Source: Pseudomonadales bacterium
GTDB lineage: Bacteria > Pseudomonadota > Gammaproteobacteria > Pseudomonadales > UBA5518
NCBI GenBank assembly: GCA_022072145.1
Contig: JAJVIG010000005.1
Location: 62,001 to 126,000, forward strand
DNA: 64,000 nt
Direction of reading: 5' to 3'
Under the pieces are notes generated by a model. It had not been told where the DNA came from. It worked only from the letters and a program-made list of their open reading frames with translations, and searched no databases. Within the stretch, counting starts at the first letter, position 1, and the number at the start of each line of letters is the position of its first letter. The position numbers were made by a program, and so were the translations under genes. Of the stretch, positions 20,569 through 29,625 are shown one piece after another.

Positions 20569-20989
20569 CTGCTGCGAGCTGCCTGAATTTCCACGACGTG
20601 AATGCCTTGCCGTCCTCGTGGTACAGCGTGTCGATCACGAGTTCGACGCGCGCATCGACCGTCAGGTCCGACGGCTGGTCGACCATCTGGCCGATCATGC
20701 GCAGACCGCAATCGAGGTCGACCACGCCGATCGCGTACGGCACGAACGGCTTGTCGTACTTGTGCGGCGGCGGCGGCGGGAAGTCCGCGACCGAGAAGCT
20801 CCACAGACGGCCGGCGCCGCCGTAGCTGCATTCCTCCATCCGCGAACCGCTGCAATCGGGGTTGTGGCAGGCGGCCGAGCGCGGGAAATACGGGGTGCCG
20901 CAGCCGGTGCACCGCGAACCGTGCACGCGCGCCACGCCGTTTTCCTCGCTGAACAGCCCCGGGACACAGGGTACTTTCTCTTCGGACAT
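20549..20989 (-). CDS. DUF35 OB-fold/Zn-ribbon protein
   Basis: GSRCTGCGTPYFPRSAACHNPDC zinc ribbon plus OB fold. Confidence 0.87.
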   Translation of the reverse strand: MSEEKVPCVPGLFSEENGVARVHGSRCTGCGTPYFPRSAACHNPDCSGSRMEECSYGGAGRLWSFSVADFPPPPPHKYDKPFVPYAIGVVDLDCGLRMIGQMVDQPSDLTVDARVELVIDTLYHEDGKAFTSWKFRQLAADAARSH

Positions 20990-21001
20990 GCTGAACCTCC
21001 T

Positions 21002-21955
21002 TCAGCTCTTGCTGGCCCTTGCGATCTTGATCAGTTCCGGCATCACTTCGAGGCAGTCCGCCGCGATGCCATAGCGCGCGTAGCGATAGATGGATGCGTC
21101 GCGATCCTTGTTGATCGCGACGATGGTCTTGGCCGCCGAGCAGCCCGCCATGTGCTGGCTCGCGCCCGAGATGCCGACCGCGATGTAGAGTCCCGGGCGG
21201 GTGATCTTGCCCGTGAGCCCGACCTGACGCGAGGAGTCGATCCAGCCGTCGTCGACGATCGCACGCGAGGCGCCGTGCATGGCGCCTATCAGTCCGGCGA
21301 ATTCCTTCACCAGTTCGTAGTTCGACGCGCTGCCCAGACCGCGGCCGCCGGAGACGATGACGTCGGCGTCCTCCAGGCGCGGTCCGGTGGCCCTCGGCGC
21401 GGAAACCACCGTGAGGCGCTCGGGCGTGGCCGCCGCGCCGGCGATCACGCGCGTGACGGTCGCCGTGGGCGCTGCTGCCGCCTCGGCGATCAGCGTGGTG
21501 CTGACGATCGAGATCACGTTGACCGGTGCCGCGAGCCGGTAGACCACGTGCGTGTCGCCGCCGTAGGCGGTGGCGCGCACCGACAGTCCGCCGTCGGACG
21601 GCGTCACGTCGAAACCGTTGGTGACCACCGGCACGCCGAGACGCCCGGCGAGCCGCGGCGCGATCAGGCGCGCCGCCAGCGTCTGGTTGAACAGGATCGT
21701 CTTCGGCCCGTGCTCGGCACAGTAGGCAGCGATCGTTGCCACCAGTGCGTCCGGACCGGCCGCGCCGTCGGCGACGTGATCGAGGTGCGCCACGCCGTAG
21801 CGCGGCGCGATGCCGGCCGCCGCCGTACCGAGCGCGCCGATCACCAGCCAGTTCAGTTCCTGGCCCGTCGCGCGCGCCAGGCGTCCCGCCAGCGACAGCG
21901 TTTCCTCGGTGCCACCCTCGATGGCATCACCCCAACTGCACAGCACGACGCTCAT
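21002..21955 (-). CDS. etfA: Electron transfer flavoprotein alpha subunit
   Basis: C-terminal GKITRPGLYIAVGISGASQHMAGCSAAKTIVAINKD. Confidence 0.9.
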   Translation of the reverse strand: MSVVLCSWGDAIEGGTEETLSLAGRLARATGQELNWLVIGALGTAAAGIAPRYGVAHLDHVADGAAGPDALVATIAAYCAEHGPKTILFNQTLAARLIAPRLAGRLGVPVVTNGFDVTPSDGGLSVRATAYGGDTHVVYRLAAPVNVISIVSTTLIAEAAAAPTATVTRVIAGAAATPERLTVVSAPRATGPRLEDADVIVSGGRGLGSASNYELVKEFAGLIGAMHGASRAIVDDGWIDSSRQVGLTGKITRPGLYIAVGISGASQHMAGCSAAKTIVAINKDRDASIYRYARYGIAADCLEVMPELIKIARASKS

Positions 21956-22030
21956 GACCCGTACTCCTTGCGTTTTTCACCGGTGCCAAAGTCTAATTGC
22001 GGCCATCCGCGGGCGGCCGATTCGCAGCGA

Positions 22031-22064
22031 ATCATATCCGGACGAGAGCGTCTCATTTCCGGAC
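22031..22064 (-). promoter_or_regulatory. Tandem operator A (GTCCGGAAATGAG / GTCCGGATATGAT, 21-bp period) upstream of etfA
   Basis: Same layout as sites B and C; TAGACT -10-like box 48 nt downstream. Confidence 0.6.
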
Positions 22065-22161
22065 AGGGTAATTCATGGGCCGGCAGGCGCAGTGTATGTT
22101 GTCCGGACTCACTTCGCTGCACGGCGTACCGACCGATTATCACAACAGAGGGCAGTTGGAC

Positions 22162-23136
22162 ATGGCAGTAAACCGGGAAGACTTTTTCGTGGCGCTCACC
22201 GAGTGCCACTTCATGAATCCGCAGACGATGTCGGAGATCGGCTACTACCCCGACATGAAGCGCTGGAACGAGAGCGTCGACGGCGTGCTGCGCGCGTGGT
22301 CCGGGCGCAGCCTGGACAGCGAATGGCCGCACCCGATCGCCTCCGAGCTGATCCGCTACATGGACGAGGCGCGTGTCGACGTGTGCTTCTGCCTGCGCGA
22401 GCCGATGATGGACATCAGCGGCGGCACGGTGTCGATGTCGACCAACGGCTTCATGCTGCAGCAGATCGAGCCGTACCCGGGGCGCATGTACCTCGAGGCG
22501 AACTGCGGCCCGGTGATCCGTCGCGGCACCGAGCACGCGATCTGGGAACTCGAGTACCTGGTCAAGGAGCGCGGAGCCAAGCTCTGCAAGATGTACCAGC
22601 CGGAGGACCTCGGTCCGATCAACGACCGCCGCCTGTGGCCGTTCTACGCCAAGGCCGAGGAACTCGGTGTGCCGCTCACGGTGCACACCGGCAACTCCTA
22701 CGTGGTCCCGCAGCCGGGTTCGCACTGCGACGTGCGCCAGCTCGACGACGTGCTGCTCGCGTTCCCGGACCTGAAGATCATCGCCTACCACGCCGGCTGG
22801 CCCGACACCGAGGTGCTGATCGGCCTGTGCGGCAAGCACAAGAACCTGTACCTGAGCCTCTCGGGCGTGATCGGCTGGTACCAGCGCGCGCCGTACCGCG
22901 GCTACCACGTGATCGGCACCGCGCTGCAGTGGATGCCGGCGGACAAGATCGTGCTCGGACTGGACCTGATGTTCGACGACACCCGTCGCGTCGTCGATTA
23001 CATCCGCAACCTCGACATGCCCGAGGAACTGCAGAAGAACTGGGGCTACGCGCAGGTCACCGACGAGGACAAGGCCAAGATCCTGGGCCTGAACCTCGCG
23101 CGGCTGACCGGCATCGATCCGGTCAAGCGCTGCTGA
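22162..23136 (+). CDS. Amidohydrolase family protein (amidohydrolase 2/ACMSD-like)
   Basis: PLTVHTGN, IAYHAGWPD, GLDLMFDD motifs. Confidence 0.8.
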   Translation: MAVNREDFFVALTECHFMNPQTMSEIGYYPDMKRWNESVDGVLRAWSGRSLDSEWPHPIASELIRYMDEARVDVCFCLREPMMDISGGTVSMSTNGFMLQQIEPYPGRMYLEANCGPVIRRGTEHAIWELEYLVKERGAKLCKMYQPEDLGPINDRRLWPFYAKAEELGVPLTVHTGNSYVVPQPGSHCDVRQLDDVLLAFPDLKIIAYHAGWPDTEVLIGLCGKHKNLYLSLSGVIGWYQRAPYRGYHVIGTALQWMPADKIVLGLDLMFDDTRRVVDYIRNLDMPEELQKNWGYAQVTDEDKAKILGLNLARLTGIDPVKRC

Positions 23137-23236
23137 GCGCGTGACCGCAGGCGCCATCCGCCCGGGTGGCATTCGCTAACGGAGGCGGCTCCGCGGTACC
23201 ACCGGGAGCCGCCGGATTCTCGACAGGGTGGATTCT

Positions 23237-23548
23237 ATGGCGATTCTGAAGGCGGGCACGCGGATGCGCAGCGCCGTGTGCAAGGCCGAGGTGATGGTGA
23301 TCGCGGCTCCGGCGGCCGAGGTCGAACTGTGCTGCGGTGGCGCGCCGATGATCGGCAGTGCGCAGACGCCGCCCGAGGGCGGCGCGCCTGCCGCGGGGGC
23401 CGATGGCGGTACGCTGCTCGGCAAGCGCTACGTCAACGCCGCCGGCGACCTCGAACTGCTGTGCGTGAAGCCCGGCGACGGTTCGCTGTCGGCCAATGGC
23501 GAGACGCTGGTCCTGAAGGAAGCCAAGCCGCTTCCGTCCTCCGACTGA
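23237..23548 (+). CDS. Uncharacterised ~103-aa protein
   Basis: Start between amidohydrolase and CaiB fusion; Cys-containing MRSAVCKAEVMVIAAPAAEVELCCGGAPM. Confidence 0.65.
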   Translation: MAILKAGTRMRSAVCKAEVMVIAAPAAEVELCCGGAPMIGSAQTPPEGGAPAAGADGGTLLGKRYVNAAGDLELLCVKPGDGSLSANGETLVLKEAKPLPSSD

Positions 23549-23597
23549 GCCGGATCCGCCGTGCGTGCCCTGCGGCGCGCACGGCGAATCGCTTCCC

Positions 23598-26042
23598 ATG
23601 GGCACCGTGACCGCCTTTGCGCTGGCCGGCGTGCGGGTGCTCGAACTCGCTGGCGCCGAAGGCGCCTATTGCGGTCGCTTGCTGGCTGATCTGGGCGCCG
23701 AGGTGATCCGTCTGGAACCGCCCGGCGGCGATCCGTTGCGCCAGCGCGGACCGCTGCCGCCCGGGCGGTCCACGGGGGGCTACACCGAGCGCTACCTGCA
23801 CGCCGGCAAGACCAGTCTGACGCTCGACCCGGAAACGCAGGCCGGCCGTGAGCTGCTGCTCGAACTGGTGCGTGGCGCGGACCTGCTGGTGGAAACCCTG
23901 CCGCCGGGCCGGCTGGCGGCGCTGGGGCTGGGCTGGGATCGCCTGCGCGAGCGCAATCCGGCGCTGGTGCTCACCTCGATCACGCCGTTCGGCCAGAACG
24001 GGCCGCACCGCGACTACCCGCTGGCCGATATCGTCGCGATGGCAATGGGCGGCGCGATGATCGTCACCGGGGATCCGGCGGACCCGCCGGTGGTGCTGGC
24101 CGCGCAGCAGTCCTTCGTGGTCGGCTCCACGCTGGCCGCTGCGAGCAGCCTGGTTGCGCTGCGCCACGTGGCCGCGGGCGGTGCCGGGCAGCACATCGAC
24201 ATCTCGCTGCAGGAAGCGATGCTCGCCGCGACCAGCATCAGCGGCATCGGCAAGTGGCTCGACGACGGGCTGGTGCCCAAGCGCTTCGGCACCGGGACGT
24301 TCTCCTCGGTTCCCTCGGGCAGCTATCCGTGCGCCGACGGCGAAATCTTCCTGATGATCAACCGGCCGCTGCACTGGAAGGCGCTGGCGCGCTGGGTGCA
24401 CGAGACCACCGGCAACGAGGAGATCCTCGACCCGATGTTCGAGGGTCCCTCGCTGGTGCGCCAGCCGTACCGCGAACTGCTCGACATCTTCATCGGCGAA
24501 CACACCTCCCGCTTCACGGTCGAACAACTCTACCGCGAGGCGCAGGAGCGGCACCTGGCGATGACGCCGCTCAATTCGCTGTGCGCCATGGTGCGTGACC
24601 GCCACCTCGGTGCGCGCGGCTTTTTCGTCGACGTGCCGCAGGCCGACGGCGGCACGCTGCGTTTCCCCGGACCGCCGTACCGTTTCTCGCGCACGCCGGC
24701 GCGCATCGCGCACGGCGCACCGTTGCCGGGCGCGGGCGATGCGGCCGTGGCGCGCCTGCTCGCGGACCCGCCGCCCGCGCCGCCACGCACGCAGTTCGCG
24801 CCGCCGGACGGTCCGCTGGCCGGGCTGCGGGTGCTCGAGTTCACGGCCGGGATGGCGGGGCCGTGGATCGGACGTTTCCTCGCCTGGTGCGGCGCCGACG
24901 TGATCAAGGTCGAGTCGAAGGCCTATCCCGACGTGACCCGGTTGTACATCCCGCCGCGCGAGCCCGAGCGCGGCATCCAGCCGCAGATGTCGCCGTGGTT
25001 CACCGACTGGAACGGCGGCAAGCGCTTCGTGTCGCTGGACCTCAGGAACCCGCGCGGCGCCGACCTGGCGCGCCGCCTGGCGGTGGCGAGCGACGTGGTG
25101 ATCGACAACAACAGCAGCGGCGTGCTGGCCAAGCTCGGGCTGGGTTTCGACGTGCTCGAGCGGTTGAAGCCGGAGCTGGTGCTGTTCAGCAGCACCGGCT
25201 ACGGCGACACCGGTCCCGACCAGCACTACGTGACCTGGGGGCCGAACATCGAGACGCTGTCGGGGATCGCGACCGTCTCCGGCTTCGCGCATCGCGCCGC
25301 GACGATGACGCAGTTCGCCTATCCCGACCCGCTCAGCGCGCTGTACGGACTGGTCGCGATCCTGGCCGCGCTGCGCCACCGTGACGCGGGTGGGCAGGGG
25401 CAGCGCATCGATCTGGCGCAGCTCGAGGCCACGGTCGCCTCGATCGGCCCGCTGGTGCTCGAGGCGCTCGCCGAGGGCCGCGATCCGCCGCGGCTCGGCA
25501 ACGCCGCGCGCACGCACGCGCCGCAGGGTTGCTATCCCTGTCTCGGCGAGGACCGCTGGTGCGTGATCGCGATCACCGACCAAGCGGCCTGGGAGCGCTT
25601 CTGCATCATCAGCGGCAACCGCGCCTGGCGCGACGATCCGCGCTTCGCCGACGCGGCGGCGCGCATCGCCAATGCGCACCAGCTGGACCGCCTGATCGGC
25701 GCCTGGACCGCGACGCGCGATCGCCATGAGCTGATGCATCTGTTCGCGCGCGCCGGCATCGCATGCGGCGTGGTGCAGGACGTCGAGGACCAGCTCGAGC
25801 GCGACGAGCACCTTGCCGCGCGCGGCTTCTTCGAACGCATCTACCACCACGCCAAGGGCATGGTGCTGGCGCCGGGGATCCCGCTCGGACTGGGCGGCAC
25901 CCCGGGGCGTACGCGCGATGCCGGGCACGCGCGCGGGCACCACAACCGCGAGGTGTTCCGCGAGCTGCTCGGACTCTCGACCGCGGACTACGATGCAGAA
26001 CTCGCGGCCGGCGTGATCGAGGCCGCGGACGGACAGCCGTAG
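23598..26042 (+). CDS. Tandem (two-domain) CaiB/BaiF CoA-transferase family protein, ~815 aa
   Basis: Two CaiB domains (LAGVRVLELAGAEGAYCGRLLADLGAEVIRLE and LAGLRVLEFTAGMAGPWIGRFLAWCGADVIKVE). Confidence 0.9.
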   Translation: MGTVTAFALAGVRVLELAGAEGAYCGRLLADLGAEVIRLEPPGGDPLRQRGPLPPGRSTGGYTERYLHAGKTSLTLDPETQAGRELLLELVRGADLLVETLPPGRLAALGLGWDRLRERNPALVLTSITPFGQNGPHRDYPLADIVAMAMGGAMIVTGDPADPPVVLAAQQSFVVGSTLAAASSLVALRHVAAGGAGQHIDISLQEAMLAATSISGIGKWLDDGLVPKRFGTGTFSSVPSGSYPCADGEIFLMINRPLHWKALARWVHETTGNEEILDPMFEGPSLVRQPYRELLDIFIGEHTSRFTVEQLYREAQERHLAMTPLNSLCAMVRDRHLGARGFFVDVPQADGGTLRFPGPPYRFSRTPARIAHGAPLPGAGDAAVARLLADPPPAPPRTQFAPPDGPLAGLRVLEFTAGMAGPWIGRFLAWCGADVIKVESKAYPDVTRLYIPPREPERGIQPQMSPWFTDWNGGKRFVSLDLRNPRGADLARRLAVASDVVIDNNSSGVLAKLGLGFDVLERLKPELVLFSSTGYGDTGPDQHYVTWGPNIETLSGIATVSGFAHRAATMTQFAYPDPLSALYGLVAILAALRHRDAGGQGQRIDLAQLEATVASIGPLVLEALAEGRDPPRLGNAARTHAPQGCYPCLGEDRWCVIAITDQAAWERFCIISGNRAWRDDPRFADAAARIANAHQLDRLIGAWTATRDRHELMHLFARAGIACGVVQDVEDQLERDEHLAARGFFERIYHHAKGMVLAPGIPLGLGGTPGRTRDAGHARGHHNREVFRELLGLSTADYDAELAAGVIEAADGQP

Positions 26043-26174
26043 CGGCCCGACGCTGGCCGTATCGGATACCGATTTGGCCGCTTCAGGTGTGCCGACGCAG
26101 TGATCGCCGGACGGCGCATCTCGTTACAATCGGCTTTTACCGTACAAGCGCAGACAGGACGGGAGGTCGGCACC

Positions 26175-27356
26175 ATGGACTTCGAGTTTACCGCTGAAGA
26201 ACGCGAATTCATCCGCGAGGTCAAGGAGTTCCTGCGCGAGAACCACGATCCGCTCGTGATGGACGTCACGCGCGAGAACATGGCGCAGGTCTGCGACACG
26301 CCCGAGCGCCGGGCGTTCATGAAAAAGGTCGCCGAGCGCGGCTGGCTGGGCATCACCTGGCCCAGGGAGTACGGCGGCCAGGATGGCGAGGGCTTCTACG
26401 AATACCTGCTGAACGAGCTGCTGTCCTCGGTCGGCGCGCCGCAGATCGGCAAGGGCGTGGGCATCATCGGCAAGACGCTGATCAAGGTCGGCTCGGACAA
26501 ACTCAAGCAGGAGTTCCTGCCGAAGATCCTGAACGCCGAAGTGGAGTTCGCTGTCGGCTACTCCGAGCCGTCGGCCGGATCGGATTCGGCCGCGATGCGC
26601 CTGCGCGCCGAGCGCCAGGGCGAGGGCTGGGTGCTGAACGGGCAGAAGATCTTCACCACCTCGGCGCACTTCGCCGACTGGTACTGGGTGGGCGCGCGCA
26701 CCGATGTGGACGCGCCGAAGCACAACGGCATCTCGTTGTTCCTGGTGCCGATGAACCATCCCGGCCTCACGATCCACCCGATGCCGACCATGGGCGGCGA
26801 GCGCACCAACGGGGTGTTCTTCGACGACGTCTACGTGCCGGACGAGTACCGCGTGGGCGAGCTGAACAAGGGCTTCCAGTACATCGCCGAGGCGCTCGAC
26901 ATCGAGCGCTTCACGCTGTTCACCTTCGCGCCGATCCGCGGCCGTGTCGAGTTGCTGTGCGATTACGTGAAGACCGCCAGGCGCGACGGCAAGCCGCTGA
27001 AGGACGACCCGGTGATCCGCCAGAAGGTCGCGCAGCTCGCCACCGAATGCGAGGTCGGCAAGCTGCTCGGCGTGAAGTTCGTGACCACCGCGATGCACTC
27101 GAACAAGACCCCGACCGTCGAGGCCTCGTGCTACAAGCTCTACGCCACCGAATTCTCGCTGCGCGTTGCCAACGCGACGATGGACATCGTGGGCCCCGGC
27201 GCGCAGCTCGCGCTGGGCACCACGGAAGCGCCGCTCAATGGCCGTGCCGAGAGCTGCTACACGTACACCGTGATCGACACCATCGGCGGCGGCTCCTCCG
27301 AGGTGCAGAAGAACATCATCACCAAGCGCGGTCTCGGCCTGCCGAAGAACTTCTGA
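26175..27356 (+). CDS. Acyl-CoA dehydrogenase
   Basis: GYSEPSAGSDSAAMRL and TIGGGSSEVQKNII motifs. Confidence 0.92.
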   Translation: MDFEFTAEEREFIREVKEFLRENHDPLVMDVTRENMAQVCDTPERRAFMKKVAERGWLGITWPREYGGQDGEGFYEYLLNELLSSVGAPQIGKGVGIIGKTLIKVGSDKLKQEFLPKILNAEVEFAVGYSEPSAGSDSAAMRLRAERQGEGWVLNGQKIFTTSAHFADWYWVGARTDVDAPKHNGISLFLVPMNHPGLTIHPMPTMGGERTNGVFFDDVYVPDEYRVGELNKGFQYIAEALDIERFTLFTFAPIRGRVELLCDYVKTARRDGKPLKDDPVIRQKVAQLATECEVGKLLGVKFVTTAMHSNKTPTVEASCYKLYATEFSLRVANATMDIVGPGAQLALGTTEAPLNGRAESCYTYTVIDTIGGGSSEVQKNIITKRGLGLPKNF

Positions 27357-27371
27357 GCGGAGAGCCGCGCG

Positions 27372-28532
27372 ATGTCGTTCCTGGACGGATACAAGGTGCT
27401 CGACCTGGCCAGCGTGGGCCCGGCGGCGCGTGCCTCGCGCATCCTCGCCGACTACGGCATGGAGGTGATCAAGCTCGCACCGGTGGCCGCCAAGGGCGGC
27501 AAGCAGACCGAGCCGGTCTACCACGCCTACGGCGCCGGCCGCGGCACGCGGCGCATCCGCGTCGATCTGGACTCGCCCGAGGGCCGTGCCACCGTCCACC
27601 GGCTGGTGAAGAGCGTGGACGTCGTGATCGAGAGCTTCCGTCCCGGCGTCGCGAAGCGCATCGGCGTAGGTTACGAGGAGCTGCGTGCGCACAACCCGCG
27701 CATCATCTACTGCTCGACAAGCGGATACGGGCAGGACGGCCCGTGGTCGCAGTGGGCCGGGCACGACATCAACTACCTCGCGATGGGCGGTTTCCTGCAC
27801 TGCAGCGGGCGTGATGCCGAGGGGCGTCCCGGCATGCCGGGCGCGACGGTGGCCGACAGCGCCGGTGGCGGCATGCAGGCGGCGATGGCGGTGATGGCGG
27901 CACTGGTGAACCGGCTGCGCCGCGACGAGGGCGCATACCTGGACGTGGCGATCACCGACGGCGTGCTGAACCTCACCTCGCTGTACATCGACGAGTACCT
28001 CGCCACCGGCGTCGAGACCGGTCCGGGGTCGACCCTGCTGACCGGCAAGTTCGCATGCTACGGCATCTACGGCACGCGCGACGGCAAGGCGATCGCGGTG
28101 GGCGCCATCGAGACCCGTTTCTTCGGCAACCTGTGCCGCCTGCTCGGGCTCGAACAGTATGCGGCGCTGCAGTACGACGCCGCGCGCCAGGACGAGATCA
28201 AGGCGGCCATGCGCGCGGTGTTCCTGAGCCGCGACCGCGACGAGTGGACCGCGCTGCTGGCGGGCGAGAACACCTGCGCGACGCCGGTGCTGGACATCCC
28301 CGAGATCACGCGCAGCGAGCACTTCGCGGCGCGCCACACCTTCATGCAGGCGCGCCATCCGGTGCACGGCGAGTTCCGTCAGCTGGGTCCCGTGCTCGCC
28401 GGCAACCCGCGCGAGTTGCCCGAGCACCAGGTGGCGGTGGCCGGCCTCACCGACACCGACGCGGTGCTGGCCGCGGCGGGGTTCGAGGCGGCGGAGATCG
28501 CGCGGCTGCGCGCGAGCGGCGTGGTCGAGTGA
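27372..28532 (+). CDS. CaiB/BaiF family protein, possibly AMACR-like
   Basis: CaiB fold sequence with ATVADSAGGGMQAAMAVMAAL (racemase-like Asp segment). Confidence 0.85.
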   Translation: MSFLDGYKVLDLASVGPAARASRILADYGMEVIKLAPVAAKGGKQTEPVYHAYGAGRGTRRIRVDLDSPEGRATVHRLVKSVDVVIESFRPGVAKRIGVGYEELRAHNPRIIYCSTSGYGQDGPWSQWAGHDINYLAMGGFLHCSGRDAEGRPGMPGATVADSAGGGMQAAMAVMAALVNRLRRDEGAYLDVAITDGVLNLTSLYIDEYLATGVETGPGSTLLTGKFACYGIYGTRDGKAIAVGAIETRFFGNLCRLLGLEQYAALQYDAARQDEIKAAMRAVFLSRDRDEWTALLAGENTCATPVLDIPEITRSEHFAARHTFMQARHPVHGEFRQLGPVLAGNPRELPEHQVAVAGLTDTDAVLAAAGFEAAEIARLRASGVVE

Positions 28533-28560
28533 GCGCGGCGTATCCACGGAGGAGCTGACG

Positions 28561-29085
28561 ATGACAGACACGATTCCGGAGATTCCGCCCGCGGTGCTCG
28601 CGCTGATCGGCGTGGAGCAGCATCCCGAGGAATCGACCTTCGCGATCGAGATGGGCTACGTCTACAACACCTGCGCCGCGGTGCAGAACGGCAACCCGCT
28701 GTTCTGGGAGGAGGCGGTCGCGCGCGAACTCACGCACGGCTGGATCACGCCGCCGACGATGATGTCGGTGTGGTTCCGCCCGCACTACTGGACGCCCGGA
28801 GCCACCGGCGAGCGCCTTGCGCTGCAGGCGCACTTCGACCTCAAGCGCCTGCTCGACCTGCCGGAGGCGATCATCTCCGGCAACGAAACCGTCTTCGGCG
28901 AGCCGGTGCGTCCCGGTGACCGCTTGCGCGCGCACCAGATCGTGCGTTCGATCAGCCCGGTCAAGACCACCAAGCTCGGTCGCGGCCGTTTCTGGGTGAT
29001 CGATCTCGAGTGCTTCAACGAGCGCGGCGAGTTCGTGGGCCGCGATACCTACGACTGCTTCGGCTACCGGAGGAACGCATCATGA
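28561..29085 (+). CDS. MaoC-like/FAS1-like dehydratase (non-catalytic-type half)
   Basis: MaoC N-terminal-like sequence, overlaps the next MaoC gene. Confidence 0.75.
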   Translation: MTDTIPEIPPAVLALIGVEQHPEESTFAIEMGYVYNTCAAVQNGNPLFWEEAVARELTHGWITPPTMMSVWFRPHYWTPGATGERLALQAHFDLKRLLDLPEAIISGNETVFGEPVRPGDRLRAHQIVRSISPVKTTKLGRGRFWVIDLECFNERGEFVGRDTYDCFGYRRNAS

Positions 29086-29564
29086 GCGCGTACCGGCTGC
29101 TGACCCTCGACCAGGTGAAGGAAGGCGACGAACTGCCTTCGCTGACGCAGCACGTGACCGCCACCACGGTGGTGCTCGGCGCGCTCGCCAGCCGCGACTG
29201 GCGCCCGATGCACCACGACCGCGACTTCGCGATCAACAGGAACGGCGTGCGCGACATCTTCATCAACACGCCGAACAACGCGGCGTGGTTCGAGCGTTTC
29301 GTCACCGACTGGACCGGTCCCAGGGGTCGGCTCGGGCGGATGAAGTTCCGCATGAACGATTCGGTGTTCCCCGGCGACGACATGGTCCTCGGCGGACGCG
29401 TGACGGGCACCAGCATCGACGCCGCCGGGTGCGGTTGGGTCGAGCTGGACCTCGCGGTCTCGGTGCAGGGACAGGTCAAGACTTCGTGCCGCGCGCGCGT
29501 GGCGCTGCCGGTGGACGCCGCCGACAACCCCTGGGACAGGCACGGCGAGCGCTGGCAGCCCTGA
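29082..29564 (+). CDS. MaoC family hydratase
   Basis: ASRDWRPMHHDRDFA hydratase-2-like motif. Confidence 0.83.
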   Translation: MSAYRLLTLDQVKEGDELPSLTQHVTATTVVLGALASRDWRPMHHDRDFAINRNGVRDIFINTPNNAAWFERFVTDWTGPRGRLGRMKFRMNDSVFPGDDMVLGGRVTGTSIDAAGCGWVELDLAVSVQGQVKTSCRARVALPVDAADNPWDRHGERWQP

Positions 29565-29625
29565 GCGGCGCCCGCCAATCACCGGATACCCATTACAGCA
29601 GACGACTCATCGAGGACAGGCAGCC

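Noticed and set aside
23433-25943. 836-aa minus-strand ORF (and similar long shadows at 26124-28571, 41694-44093, 61700-63865)
   Set aside because: Antisense to well-supported CDSs with recognised motifs; composition is a GC-skew artefact
26041-26174. Another copy of the tandem operator before the acyl-CoA dehydrogenase (TACAAT at 26125; CCGATTTG at 26069)
   Set aside because: Half-sites do not fall at the 21-bp and 47-nt distances seen in sites A-C
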